The notes beneath the pieces were generated by a model. That model worked only from the letters and a program-made list of their open reading frames with translations. It made no database searches and was not told where the DNA came from. A DNA stretch of 64,000 nt from an uncultured Pelagibacteraceae bacterium (GTDB taxonomy: Bacteria; Pseudomonadota; Alphaproteobacteria; Pelagibacterales; Pelagibacteraceae), in the NCBI GenBank assembly GCA_902533075.1, contig CACAKN010000001.1, forward strand, positions 62,001 through 126,000, read 5' to 3'. The position numbers were made by a program, and so were the translations under genes. Below are positions 23,988-33,600 of this stretch, in pieces. Within the stretch, counting starts at the first letter, position 1. The number at the start of each line of letters is the position of its first letter.

Positions 23988-26900
23988 TGGCAATAATTAG
24001 AAAAGCACCTAATGGTGAACTTGTTTCATTTCCTGACGGAACTACAGAAGCACAAATTCAAGAAACATTTAATTCAGAACAATACCAATCAGCTAAGACT
24101 ATAGATAAACCTACAGAAGGTGGAGTATTATCTGACTTACCACCTGCATTAAAAAACAACTGGGCGTTTGATACTTTTGCAGTTGCACCTTATGAAGCGT
24201 CAAGAAAAGCAATAAATAGTGCAGTAGGTCTAGTAGAAGATTTAGGTGACACTTTAGGAGACAAGACTACTCTTGGTGGCTTTAGATATGGTAAAGACGC
24301 TAATAATGGATTGATTGAATACATTCCATATAAACAAGCAGTACAAGAAGCAGATAAAGTTCCAACATACGGAATACTTGCACCAATAACAGGCGCTATA
24401 GGTGTCAATGACGCTTTTAATATAAGAGGTTTCTTTTACGACCCAACTAATCCTGACAACGATGACCATACAACAAGTATGTCTGGTAATTTTGTTGAAG
24501 GTATTGGTCAGTTTGTTATCGGATTTAAAGGTGCAGATAAATTATTTAAAATAGCAAAAGCACCAGTAGCTAAATCAACTCTAGGTGCATTTGGTCAAGC
24601 GTCTGCAAAAGGTGCTTTAGCTGACTTTACAGTATTCGATGAAAATTCAGGAAGAATGACAGATTTACTTGCTGAATATGCACCAGAAACAGTTGATAGT
24701 TATTTTGGATATTTAAAGTCTGATGTAAATGACGAATGGTGGGAAGCAAGATTTAAGAACACAATAGAAGGTCTAGGTTTAGGTTCAATAGCAGAAGCAC
24801 TATTTAGAGGTGTTAGATTTGGTAAAGCTATTAGAGATAGAAAAATAGATACTAAAACTGCAAAAGAAGACCAAGCATATTTAGAAAAGACTAATAATGT
24901 TTTTGATGAAGTAGGCGAAAGATTAAATGAAGCGCAGACTATTAGTCAAAAGATGGATATTCTTAATACGGCTTTAGATGAAGCGTTTCCAAAGAAATTC
25001 AAAACAAAACAATTAAATCAGTCTCAAAGAATTAAAATTATAAATGATACTGTTAAATCAGGATTAAAAAATAATTTTGAAAGATGGAATAAAGGTGAAC
25101 TTACTTCAGAAGAAGCATTTAATATTCCTGAAGGATTTATTAATCTAGATACTTTCAAAGCACAAAGAAATCCTAAGACAGGTAAAGTAGAGGGTGGATT
25201 AACAATAGAAGGAGTAAGAACTTTTAAATCTTTCTATGACGCTATTACTGCTACTAATATAAAATTAAGTAAGAGAATGACTGATGAAGCAGTCAAAAGA
25301 AAAGCCATTAATGATTATGGTGGTGATGTAAGCCAAATATTTCAAGATTTTGCTAAGTTTGCAGACAATGTTGATAATACAAACTCATTAATATTTGCAC
25401 ACGAAGTTGCTTATACTTCATTACTAAACGCATTTCCAAAATTCATAAGACAGTACAAAAAAGGAAGCCGTTCTAAAGGTGATATGGAACTTATGATGTT
25501 TATGATTGAGAATATGACAATCAATGCAAAAAGAGTTCGTACTGCAACTGGTAGAAATTTAAGAATATTTAATTTAACTAAAGAAGAATTTTTACAAGCT
25601 AAATATGTAGAAGAAGAATTTATTAACGCAAGAAACGCATACAAAAATTTCGGTGGTGGACAAAAAGGTTTTGATATGTTTCTTGAAAGATTAGGTAGAG
25701 CAGACAATCCAACAGTAGGTAGACAAGTTCTTAACTTTGCTCTTAAAAACAGAATATGGAATGTGGCTAATGAAGTATGGATTAACGCATTGCTATCATC
25801 ACCAAAAACACAATTAGTTAATGCAGTATCTAATGGTGTAATAGGAATGATGAGACCATTAGAAGAAGCTATTGGAAGTAAAATATCAGAATTAATATCA
25901 TTTAATGACCTTGATAAAGCAAAAGCATTTAAATTAAATACAGAAGAAGCAATAGCAAGATATGCAGGTATGACAGAAAGTTTATCTGCTTCTTTAAAAT
26001 ATGCAGGTGTTGCTTTTAGAAATGGTGAATTAGTTTTACAATCAAAAGACGCAGGTGCTTCAAAGTTTGATACTTCTGTCACAAAAGAAGTTCCTGATTA
26101 TTTAGGTGGTGCTATTGTTAGAACACCATCAAGATTTTTAAATGCTACTGATGAATTTTTTAAACAGATTAACTATAGAGGTAAACTTAAAGCACAAGCA
26201 GTTAGAGAAGCTAAAAAATTAGGTTTAACTAAAAAGACAGATATTAAAAAATACGTAGATGAATATATCAAACAAGGATATGACGAAACTGGATTAAGAG
26301 GAGTAAATGAAGAAGCATTAAGATATGCTGAAGAAAATACATTTACTAATGAATTAGTTGGATTTACAGATAAGTTTGCAGATTTAGTAAACTCTCAACC
26401 TTATTTAAAACAATTCTTTCCTTTCGTTAAAACACCTACAAACATTGCAAAAGCAATAGCAGACAGGTCTCCTTTGGCTTTAGCTTATAGAATGGGAGAT
26501 ATACTTGGTAGAAGTGGTGACCCAGTAGCCATTGCAAAAGCAAGAGGTCAATTAGCAGTTGGAAGTATTATTCTAAGTGTAGCTTACATACTTGCACAAC
26601 AAGGCAAACTACAAGGTAGAACTGGTACGGTAGGAGAAAAGAATTTAGATATTTATAAAGACGCTGAAATTATCAGAATGAAAAAATCTGATTTAGGTTT
26701 CAAACCTTATTCATATGTCTTTGATGATGGAAGACAATTACCATTCGGACAACTAGACCCATACGGTGCATTACTAGGAATAATGGTAGACTTCGTCAGT
26801 GTCTATGACCAAATGACTGAAGAAGAAATTGAAAGATTTGGTGCAGATATGCAATTATTGATGTTGCAAAATGGGGGTAAAAATCCATTAGACTTCGGAC

Positions 26901-27745
26901 AGAAAGCACAAATATTTTTAGGTTCAGGTTATGAAGCAGTCAAAAGAAATATTTTTAGCAAAACTTATTTAAGAGGTTTAGCAGATTTAGTTGAAGCATT
27001 TAATACTGAAGATGAAAGAGCAATGCAAAGATACTTTTCTCAAAAGGTAGGAAGTTATGTTCCAAACATTATTTATAAATTTGTTAATGACCCATACTAT
27101 AGAGACGCTACAGGAGTTATTGAACAAGTTAAAAATAGGACAGGAATGGGAACACCTTCTTCTCCTAGATACAATGCACTAGGTGAAGCACACAAAGATA
27201 AAGATAGTGGAATAAAAAGATTTATTAAGAACGCTATTAATCCTTTAGCTACTACACAAAAGCGAAGCGATATTATTGCTGAAGAAATAGTTAGACTAGG
27301 AAAAGGATTACCAGTCTTACCTAAGTTTATGGATTTAGTTGAATATGCTAAATATAAAAAAGGTAAAGTTTCTGCATACGATAGAATGAACCAATTGGTT
27401 TCTACTATTACAATTAATGGAAAGACTTTACGTCAAGCATTAGAAGCAGAAATACAACTTGATAGTTATAAGAATAAATCAGACCCAATAACTATAGGTA
27501 AAGGTATTACTGATAATGGCAGTAAATACGAAAGATTAAGATTTATCCAAAATCAATACATACAAAAAGCAAAAGGTAAATTTGAATTGGAAAAGAAAGA
27601 TTACTTATTTGTAGATAATGAAAAGCTAACTTTGAAAAAAGCTATAGCCAACAATAAAGCAAATAGTGAAACAATCTCTAGAAATAGAGGAAACAATCAA
27701 AATATAAAATTAAAACCGATAATTACTTTCGGACAAAATCAATAG
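23987..27745 (+). CDS. Internal virion protein D, T7 gp16-like
   Basis: The 1252-residue product is the largest in the window (T7 gp16 has 1318). The N-terminus MAIIRKAPNGELVSFPDGTT does not show the lytic transglycosylase domain that T7 gp16 carries. Conserved-looking parts are AVSNGVIGMMRPLEEAIGSK and SQPYLKQFFPFVKTPTNIAK in the second half, typical of podoviral ejection proteins, and one hydrophobic stretch (AVGSIILSVAYILAQQG). It would be ejected to pull the genome into the cell. Confidence 0.85.
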   Translation: MAIIRKAPNGELVSFPDGTTEAQIQETFNSEQYQSAKTIDKPTEGGVLSDLPPALKNNWAFDTFAVAPYEASRKAINSAVGLVEDLGDTLGDKTTLGGFRYGKDANNGLIEYIPYKQAVQEADKVPTYGILAPITGAIGVNDAFNIRGFFYDPTNPDNDDHTTSMSGNFVEGIGQFVIGFKGADKLFKIAKAPVAKSTLGAFGQASAKGALADFTVFDENSGRMTDLLAEYAPETVDSYFGYLKSDVNDEWWEARFKNTIEGLGLGSIAEALFRGVRFGKAIRDRKIDTKTAKEDQAYLEKTNNVFDEVGERLNEAQTISQKMDILNTALDEAFPKKFKTKQLNQSQRIKIINDTVKSGLKNNFERWNKGELTSEEAFNIPEGFINLDTFKAQRNPKTGKVEGGLTIEGVRTFKSFYDAITATNIKLSKRMTDEAVKRKAINDYGGDVSQIFQDFAKFADNVDNTNSLIFAHEVAYTSLLNAFPKFIRQYKKGSRSKGDMELMMFMIENMTINAKRVRTATGRNLRIFNLTKEEFLQAKYVEEEFINARNAYKNFGGGQKGFDMFLERLGRADNPTVGRQVLNFALKNRIWNVANEVWINALLSSPKTQLVNAVSNGVIGMMRPLEEAIGSKISELISFNDLDKAKAFKLNTEEAIARYAGMTESLSASLKYAGVAFRNGELVLQSKDAGASKFDTSVTKEVPDYLGGAIVRTPSRFLNATDEFFKQINYRGKLKAQAVREAKKLGLTKKTDIKKYVDEYIKQGYDETGLRGVNEEALRYAEENTFTNELVGFTDKFADLVNSQPYLKQFFPFVKTPTNIAKAIADRSPLALAYRMGDILGRSGDPVAIAKARGQLAVGSIILSVAYILAQQGKLQGRTGTVGEKNLDIYKDAEIIRMKKSDLGFKPYSYVFDDGRQLPFGQLDPYGALLGIMVDFVSVYDQMTEEEIERFGADMQLLMLQNGGKNPLDFGQKAQIFLGSGYEAVKRNIFSKTYLRGLADLVEAFNTEDERAMQRYFSQKVGSYVPNIIYKFVNDPYYRDATGVIEQVKNRTGMGTPSSPRYNALGEAHKDKDSGIKRFIKNAINPLATTQKRSDIIAEEIVRLGKGLPVLPKFMDLVEYAKYKKGKVSAYDRMNQLVSTITINGKTLRQALEAEIQLDSYKNKSDPITIGKGITDNGSKYERLRFIQNQYIQKAKGKFELEKKDYLFVDNEKLTLKKAIANNKANSETISRNRGNNQNIKLKPIITFGQNQ

Positions 27746-27754
27746 GAATAATAT

Positions 27755-29515
27755 ATGTCGTTTAATGCTAGAGTTAGCTATACTGCTAACGGTTCAAACG
27801 CTACGTTTGCAATTACGTTTGCTTTCTTAGATAGCACTCACGTAAAAGTATTTTTAGATGGAGTAGCAACAACTGCTTTCTCGGTTTCAGGAAGTAATGT
27901 GATTATGAATAGCAATCCTGCAAATGGGGTTGTTGTATTAATTAAAAGAGAAACACCTACAGACGCAAGATTAGTAGACTTTCAAGATGGCTCAGTATTA
28001 ACAGAAAGTGATTTAGATAAATCTGCAGACCAAAACTTTTTTATTGCACAAGAAATAAATGACGAAAGTCAAAGTGCAATGAAGCTAGATAATAGTGATA
28101 GATTTGACGCTTTAAATAAAAGAATTATTAATGTAGCTGACCCAACTTCAGCACAAGACGCAGTCACTAAGAATTATTTAGAAACAGTTTGGTTATCGCC
28201 AAGTGATAAATCTAATATTAATTTAGTTGCAGGTATTTCAGGAATTTCAACTTTAGCTTCCAACAATGCCAATATTAATTTAGTTGCAACAAATATAGCT
28301 AATGTAAATGCAGTGGGTAATGACATTGCAAAAGTTATTGAGACTGCAAATGATTTACAAGAAGCTACTTCAGAAATTGATACCGTTGCTACGAATATTG
28401 CAAATGTAAATATTGTTGGAACTGACATTGCTAACGTAAATTCTGTTGCTAATAATATTTCAGGAGTAAATAGTTTTGCTGAAAGATATAGAGTTCAAGC
28501 AGGAGTACCAAGTTCAAGCAACGATACAGGAGACCTTGTCTTTGATACGACTGCAGGAAAATTAAAAGTATTTGATGGTTCGTCTTACCAACTTGCAGGT
28601 TCTTCAGTAAATGGAACTTCACAAAGATTTAAGTTTGTAGCAACTGCAAGTCAAACTACGTTTTCAGGCGCAGACGCTAACGGAAACACTTTAACTTATG
28701 ACGTTGCTTCAGGAACTGCTTTTGCAGATATTTATTTAAATGGTGTCAAACTTGATACCTCAGATTTTACGGCAACAAACGGTACGTCAATTGTACTTAG
28801 TTCTGGTGCTTCAGTTAATGATATTTTACAAGTCGTAGCTTACGGTACGTTTTCACTTGCTTCCTTTTCGGCAGGTAATTTAACTTCAGGAACTCTACCA
28901 ATAGCTAGAGGTGGTACTGGATTATCTTCAGTATCAGGACAAGCAGGAAAAGCGTTGATAGTAAATTCAGGTGGAACTGCTTTTGAATTAGCTAATGCGT
29001 CTTCTGCAGAAGTTTATGGATTTATAAAAGGATTTACACCATCAACTGTTAATTACACCGTCACTGTTCAAAGTGTTGGTGGACAAAACAAATACTTTAT
29101 TAATGGTGAACAACAAAAAACATTAGAATTATTAGAAGGTAATACTTATATCTTCGATTGGTCTTCAGCAACTTCACACCCTTTCAGATTTTCAACGACT
29201 TCTGACGGTACTCACGGTGGGGGAACTGAATACACAACAGGAGTGACTGTAGACACTGTAAACTACAAGACTACAATTGTCGTAGCAAGTTCAGCACCAA
29301 CGCTTCACTACTACTGTCAATATCATTCTGGTATGGGTGGACAGGCGAATACGCCAGAACCTGCTAATAATACTTTACAAGTTATCACGACCAATCAAGG
29401 TCAAGATAACATAACAAACACTCAGTACAATTCGTTTACGGATACACTGTTTAGTGCAAGTGGATTTACATTTAGCATTGACGGAACTACTGGGAACTTA
29501 ATCGCAACAATATAA
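27755..29515 (+). CDS. Tail fibre protein with T7 gp17-type N-terminus
   Basis: The 586-residue product has the T7 tail-fibre N-terminal domain, with FNARVSYTANGSNATFAITF, LDGVATTAFSVSG and the segment LIKRETPTDARLVDFQDGS. The middle has IANVNAVG/IANVNIVG/IANVNSVA repeats of about ten residues that would make a coiled or triple-stranded shaft. The C-terminal part has THPFRFS, a G-rich loop and HYYCQYHSGMGGQ, resembling the copper-like YHxxMxG motif of phage fibre tips. It binds to tail tube B and recognises the host. Confidence 0.9.
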   Translation: MSFNARVSYTANGSNATFAITFAFLDSTHVKVFLDGVATTAFSVSGSNVIMNSNPANGVVVLIKRETPTDARLVDFQDGSVLTESDLDKSADQNFFIAQEINDESQSAMKLDNSDRFDALNKRIINVADPTSAQDAVTKNYLETVWLSPSDKSNINLVAGISGISTLASNNANINLVATNIANVNAVGNDIAKVIETANDLQEATSEIDTVATNIANVNIVGTDIANVNSVANNISGVNSFAERYRVQAGVPSSSNDTGDLVFDTTAGKLKVFDGSSYQLAGSSVNGTSQRFKFVATASQTTFSGADANGNTLTYDVASGTAFADIYLNGVKLDTSDFTATNGTSIVLSSGASVNDILQVVAYGTFSLASFSAGNLTSGTLPIARGGTGLSSVSGQAGKALIVNSGGTAFELANASSAEVYGFIKGFTPSTVNYTVTVQSVGGQNKYFINGEQQKTLELLEGNTYIFDWSSATSHPFRFSTTSDGTHGGGTEYTTGVTVDTVNYKTTIVVASSAPTLHYYCQYHSGMGGQANTPEPANNTLQVITTNQGQDNITNTQYNSFTDTLFSASGFTFSIDGTTGNLIATI

Positions 29516-29529
29516 GGAGAAATATAATT

Positions 29530-30348
29530 ATGGCGACAATAGATATAGGCAAAATAAAACCTGTATTCAAAGGTACTTACGACAATAGTACTGCCTATGT
29601 TTTAGATGACATAGTTTATTACAACGGCAGTTCTTATGTTGCAAAGACTTCAACAACAGGAAATCTTCCAACTGACACTACGAAATGGAACGTACTCGCT
29701 TCTGGTTCTGGTGGAATTTGGGATAGCACACTTTCAATTGGAAGTGCTTCACAAAAATTACGAGTAAATTCTGGGGGTACGGCTTTAGAATTTTTCACAG
29801 AACCTGCAGTCACTTCTGACTTTGTAAAAATAGCAACAGTAGAAACAACATCTGCCGTAGGTTCAGTAGACATACAAGGTTGTTTTTCTACATCTTACGA
29901 CTTTTATACTATTAGATTTGGTATGTTAAATGGTAGTGGAAACTATTGGTTTGAACCTGCTTGGTTAAAATCAGATAATACTGTTGATACTACTAGGTAT
30001 GACCACAAGCGTCTTGAAGTTTATGGGGATACCACAAGTATAAATAATGGGGCTAATAGACAAAATGATACTGATGGTTGGAGAATAATGAACACTTGGT
30101 ATCAAAATGATAATCAATATTGGGCAGGTGGCGAAATAAATGTATATGACCCTCTTTTAACTCATATGCCAAAACATATGTGGTATGACCAAATGACTTG
30201 GGCGTATGGTAATACTTCTCAAATTGGTGAGTCTCGAGGAATGGGTTATCAAGCTAGTACTTCAGCTCATCACGGAATTAGATTTAGATTTAATGGTGGA
30301 ACTATTCAATCTGGATTTAGAGCAACTGTTTATGGAATGAAAAATTAA
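29530..30348 (+). CDS. Second tail fibre/carbohydrate-binding protein
   Basis: The 272-residue product begins with KPVFKGTYDNSTAYVLDDIV then YYNGSSYVAK, a chitin-binding/fibronectin-like module found in phage fibres (W/Y-D/N-aY-..-Dv-V-yng-.Y). The stretch ASQKLRVNSGGTALEF is a short fibre linker that also resembles the GKALIVNSGGTAFEL segment of the preceding fibre. The C-terminal part is aromatic-rich and likely a receptor-binding domain. It has an AAGGAG ribosome site and is probably attached to the first fibre. Confidence 0.75.
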   Translation: MATIDIGKIKPVFKGTYDNSTAYVLDDIVYYNGSSYVAKTSTTGNLPTDTTKWNVLASGSGGIWDSTLSIGSASQKLRVNSGGTALEFFTEPAVTSDFVKIATVETTSAVGSVDIQGCFSTSYDFYTIRFGMLNGSGNYWFEPAWLKSDNTVDTTRYDHKRLEVYGDTTSINNGANRQNDTDGWRIMNTWYQNDNQYWAGGEINVYDPLLTHMPKHMWYDQMTWAYGNTSQIGESRGMGYQASTSAHHGIRFRFNGGTIQSGFRATVYGMKN

Positions 30349-30358
30349 GGAGAAAAAT

Positions 30359-30646
30359 ATGGCAAAAATAGAAAAACCAATACTTGAAACTGAAGAAGAA
30401 TGTCTTGCAGGATTAGATGAAAGACAAAAACTAATTGTCAATGCACAAACTGGAGAACAAAAATATGTTCCTTTAGATGATGATGATAAAGCGTTTTTTA
30501 CAAAAAGAGCAAAGACAAGAGAAGCTAGTCATAACGCTTTGTTTGATGGTATTAATGCTAGAGAAGATTTAAAAGAAAGTGCAAGAGCAAAATTAGTAGC
30601 AGGTGAAAAACTTACCGAAGAAGAAGCTAAATTAATAGTATTATAA
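30359..30646 (+). CDS. Small acidic protein of the fibre module
   Basis: The 95-residue product starts MAKIEKPILETEEECLAGLD and has charged helical segments up to GEKLTEEEAKLIVL. No transmembrane segment is present. It lies between the fibre gene and the oxygenase gene, so a chaperone or accessory role in fibre assembly is possible, but I recognise no family. AAGGAG precedes the ATG. Confidence 0.7.
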   Translation: MAKIEKPILETEEECLAGLDERQKLIVNAQTGEQKYVPLDDDDKAFFTKRAKTREASHNALFDGINAREDLKESARAKLVAGEKLTEEEAKLIVL

Positions 30647-30650
30647 TACT

Positions 30651-31271
30651 GTGAATAAGCGTGAGTATAAAACTATCACGTTAGGACAAAAGATTTTAAA
30701 ATTTGATGTTCCTAAAGATATAATAGATACAATCAATAATGTTTACGAAAATAATAATTTATTAGAACATAATAATTATTTAGCAGGTAAAATAGTAAAT
30801 CAACATAAAATTACTGAATATTTACCAGATACAGTTAAAGATTATTTTACAGGTTGTTTTCAATTATATTTATTAGAAAATAGTTTTGTTCAATTACCTT
30901 TTAAAGTTAAATTGTTAGACGCTTGGATTAACGAAATGAAAGAGAATGAATATAATCCAATGCACACTCATAGAGGTCTTAGCCATATTGGATTGTCTTC
31001 TGTATTATGTTTAAAAGTTCCTAGTACTTATGGAAACGAATATTCAACAGAACATAATCCTTGTAATGGCGTATTAGATATTATCGGTAATAACGGTGGT
31101 ATGTTTTCTAACAATCAATTTAGACAAAGATTGTCAGTAGGAGATTTATTTGTATTTCCTTATGACATAAATCACGGAGTTTATCCATTCAATAATACTA
31201 AAGAAACTAGACGCACAATGTCTTTCAATTGTGATTTACCAATAGAATTTAAAAATAAATCAAAGGAGTAA
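30651..31271 (+). CDS. Putative 2OG-Fe(II) oxygenase of the fibre module
   Basis: The start is a GTG at 30651. The 206-residue product has LLDAWINEMKENEYNPMHTH, with the H-x-H iron-binding pair. It then shows LSSVLCLKVP, GDLFVFPYDINHGVYPF with the distal His, and ETRRTMSFN with the Arg that binds 2-oxoglutarate. This is the pattern of phage-borne Oxy_5 type enzymes. Such proteins hydroxylate proteins or other substrates; the substrate here is unknown. Its place among fibre genes suggests modification of a virion protein or of the host surface. Confidence 0.8.
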   Translation: MNKREYKTITLGQKILKFDVPKDIIDTINNVYENNNLLEHNNYLAGKIVNQHKITEYLPDTVKDYFTGCFQLYLLENSFVQLPFKVKLLDAWINEMKENEYNPMHTHRGLSHIGLSSVLCLKVPSTYGNEYSTEHNPCNGVLDIIGNNGGMFSNNQFRQRLSVGDLFVFPYDINHGVYPFNNTKETRRTMSFNCDLPIEFKNKSKE

Positions 31272-31277
31272 TAATAA

Positions 31278-32597
31278 ATGTCAAGAAATAGAAATCTTGC
31301 CGATTTAATAAACGGTATAGACGCAAGTAAAATCACTTCAGGCACTTTTGCAGACGCAAGACTAAGTCAATCAAGTGTTCAACAATATGCTAGTACCTTT
31401 GACGATAATAAAATTGTCAATGATATTTCTACATTGGGGTTGAGAGTTCATACACAAGAAAACCTTAACGCTTCAAATACTAACTCGGCTTCCTTTGATG
31501 TATTTCAAGATAGTTCTGGGATTACAAATTTGACTAATTGTGAAAGAAATCAAGGAGAATTTCTGTCTTCTGTTGTTAGTGCAGGATTTGCTATTGATAA
31601 TGCAGGAACATTATTAACAAACTTACATAATGTTCATAATTTCGATAACAATAAAACAGACGATTATCAAGGTAATATGGTTTTAAGTGACAGTGATGTT
31701 GCACCTACTTTTAGTTCATCAATTAAGAAATTTGGAACACACTCAGTTTATTCTGCACAAGACAATCAAGGTTATTCTATGAATTACAATAGCACTGGTC
31801 ATTCTAACTTTGCTTCAAATGAAAGTACATCAATGTCTTGTTGGATTTATCAAACATCAGATAATGCACAATGGAATATGATTTATGACGGAATTTCATC
31901 AACTGGTAATCACGGATTTATTTTTGCAGGTAGGTATCAAAACCAAGATGATACTGGAATTTATGATAATAATGGTTGGGCAAATGGGGGTGGTACTATT
32001 GTCTTAAATCAATGGCACCATATGGTCTTTATGATTTCTACTTCTAAAAAAGAAATGTATTTTGATGGAGTAAGACAAATAAATGCTAGTGGTTCTTTTT
32101 CCTGGCACGGTAGTGATACATCTCATAGACTTTTTAAAAGATATGACAATGGTTCTAATCTTCATTTTAATGGTTATTGCGACCAACTTTGTTTTTGGAA
32201 AAATAAAATATTAAGCACAACTGAAATTGCAGATTTATATAATAGTGGAAATGGTAATGAATTTACAAGTGGAGTAGAAAATGCAACTGGCTCGTTTGAG
32301 AATAATCCAATAACGGCTTCATCAACAAACAAAATGGGTGCAGTTATAACTTATCAAGACAACGCAGGAACTAACGCATTAAATACAGATATTGTTTTAA
32401 AATTATCAGCAGACAATGGTTCAAACTATTCGACTGCAACTCTTACGGCTTTACCTGATTTTGCTACTGGAATTAAAATGGCAAAAGTCAATGACCTTTC
32501 AGTGACTGCAGGTACACAATTAAAATATAAAATAGAATTTGCTAATCAATCAAATAGTAAAAACGCAAGAATTAGAGGAGTTAGTTTACAATACTAA
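31278..32597 (+). CDS. Tail fibre-like protein with LamG/concanavalin A-like domain
   Basis: The 439-residue product starts with NRNLADLINGIDASKITSGT then FADARLS, a short fibre-attachment motif common at the start of marine phage fibres. Residues around 150-330 make a LamG-type jelly roll: HSVYSAQDNQGYSMNY, SMSCWIYQTSD, WHHMVFMISTSKKEMYFDGV and LHFNGYCDQLCFWKNKILST. The C-terminus has a DNGSNYSTATLTAL strand. It is likely a third receptor-binding protein, recognising a sugar. Confidence 0.82.
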   Translation: MSRNRNLADLINGIDASKITSGTFADARLSQSSVQQYASTFDDNKIVNDISTLGLRVHTQENLNASNTNSASFDVFQDSSGITNLTNCERNQGEFLSSVVSAGFAIDNAGTLLTNLHNVHNFDNNKTDDYQGNMVLSDSDVAPTFSSSIKKFGTHSVYSAQDNQGYSMNYNSTGHSNFASNESTSMSCWIYQTSDNAQWNMIYDGISSTGNHGFIFAGRYQNQDDTGIYDNNGWANGGGTIVLNQWHHMVFMISTSKKEMYFDGVRQINASGSFSWHGSDTSHRLFKRYDNGSNLHFNGYCDQLCFWKNKILSTTEIADLYNSGNGNEFTSGVENATGSFENNPITASSTNKMGAVITYQDNAGTNALNTDIVLKLSADNGSNYSTATLTALPDFATGIKMAKVNDLSVTAGTQLKYKIEFANQSNSKNARIRGVSLQY

Positions 32598-32836
32598 TGC
32601 CTAGAAAAAAGATTACTGCTAAAAACTTTGTTGAACAAGCAACAGGAGTAAGACTTTCTGCACACGAAAGAATTTGTGCTGAGAGAATGAAAACTTTGAA
32701 TGATAGTATTAATGAATTAAAGAGAGAAGTTAAATCATTAAGACAAGATGTTTCTAAAGGCAAAGGTGCAGTAGCAGTTCTAGTATTTATTGGAACTCTT
32801 GTAGCTTCAATAATCGGATTTTTAAATTTTAAATGA
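32597..32836 (+). CDS. Putative holin with coiled-coil N-terminus and C-terminal membrane helix
   Basis: The 79-residue product has a charged helical first half (ERMKTLNDSINELKREVKSL) and one transmembrane helix (AVAVLVFIGTLVASIIGFLN) with a short tail. This layout, coiled coil then one C-terminal membrane segment, is like XhlA-type lysis proteins and other phage small membrane proteins. It heads a row of four small membrane or exported genes before terminase, where T7 has its lysis genes 17.5 and 18.5. The stop overlaps the next gene. Confidence 0.6.
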   Translation: MPRKKITAKNFVEQATGVRLSAHERICAERMKTLNDSINELKREVKSLRQDVSKGKGAVAVLVFIGTLVASIIGFLNFK

Positions 32837-33063
32837 AATATGTACTAATCTTGTACGTATGTAGTTTCATAAATCAGGCAAACCCATTCTGTAATGAAAG
32901 TCATATAGTTCCTTTAGAATTTGAAACTTACGAAGAATGTATACTTCAAGGTTATAAATCTTCTCATAATACATTGAAAAAATTGTATGGAGAAAGAATT
33001 GAAGAAGAAAAACTAGCAATCAAATTTTATTGTCAAAAGGTAAAAGTAGGTGAAAATATCTGA
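32833..33063 (+). CDS. Small exported protein in lysis cluster
   Basis: The 76-residue product begins with a hydrophobic segment (YVLILYVCSFINQ) that may be a signal peptide, then contains FETYEECILQGYKSSHNTLK and AIKFYCQKVKVG. Cysteines near C38 and C70 and the end resemble the shorter protein at 33400 (KCIEKK...YICSKVKAE), so the two may be relatives. Such E-C...F-x-C-Q-x small exported proteins are common in marine phages. No lipobox is evident. Function unknown. Confidence 0.6.
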   Translation: MKYVLILYVCSFINQANPFCNESHIVPLEFETYEECILQGYKSSHNTLKKLYGERIEEEKLAIKFYCQKVKVGENI

Positions 33064-33400
33064 TAACACTTCAATAGCAATGCCTATGAGAAATCTCATA
33101 AGTATAGTTGTTGCAGTTGCAGTAGGAGTTTGGGCGTACTTTGGAATAGTAGAAAGAATAAATACTTTAGAAACTTCAAAACAATTGATGGAAGCTGACT
33201 TATTAAAGAAAGCAGAACAAACACCTAAAAATTTAGAAATGCTAATGTTGATTGAAATGAACTCGAAATTATTAGAGAAACATCAAACTCAATTAGACGA
33301 AAATATTCATACTAAGGTTTTATTAACTGAAGCAAATAAGAAGATAGATAAATTACAAGTAGACGTAGAAAAATTAATTAGAAAAAATGGTAATCACTAA
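33050..33400 (+). CDS. Membrane-anchored coiled-coil protein, possible inner spanin
   Basis: The start is GTG 33050, overlapping the preceding gene. The 116-residue product has an N-terminal membrane helix (MRNLISIVVAVAVGVWAYFG) followed by a long predicted coiled coil to the C-terminus. This is the layout of i-spanins such as T7 gp18.5, and the position in front of terminase is the same. No matching lipoprotein o-spanin was recognised; the exported products at 32833 and 33400 are possible partners. Assignment is by architecture only. Confidence 0.5.
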   Translation: MKISDNTSIAMPMRNLISIVVAVAVGVWAYFGIVERINTLETSKQLMEADLLKKAEQTPKNLEMLMLIEMNSKLLEKHQTQLDENIHTKVLLTEANKKIDKLQVDVEKLIRKNGNH

Positions 33401-33600
33401 TGGTAGAAATAATGGCTTTATTAATGTTTGTAGGCACTGAACAAAAACTTACAGAAATGACATATATGCCTTCAGTTCATAAATGTATCGAAAAAAAGCG
33501 TATTGCTACCAGAAATAGTAATGCTCTTTATATATGTTCAAAAGTAAAAGCAGAATTATCAGAAGATATGAAAATTATAAGAATAGAGAGAAATCAATGA
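33400..33600 (+). CDS. Small hydrophobic-start protein in lysis cluster
   Basis: The 66-residue product starts MVEIMALLMFVGTEQKLTEM and contains HKCIEKKRIATRNSNALYIC then SKVKAELSED. It looks like a shortened relative of the exported protein at 32833, with two cysteines spaced about 20 residues apart. The first 12 residues are hydrophobic but too short for a clear membrane helix. It overlaps its neighbours by one to four bases. Confidence 0.55.
   Translation: MVEIMALLMFVGTEQKLTEMTYMPSVHKCIEKKRIATRNSNALYICSKVKAELSEDMKIIRIERNQ

Noticed and set aside
25411-26082. Long antisense frame of 223 codons inside the gp16-like gene
   Set aside because: It is a shadow on the complementary strand; no ribosome site and the sense gene has clear family features.
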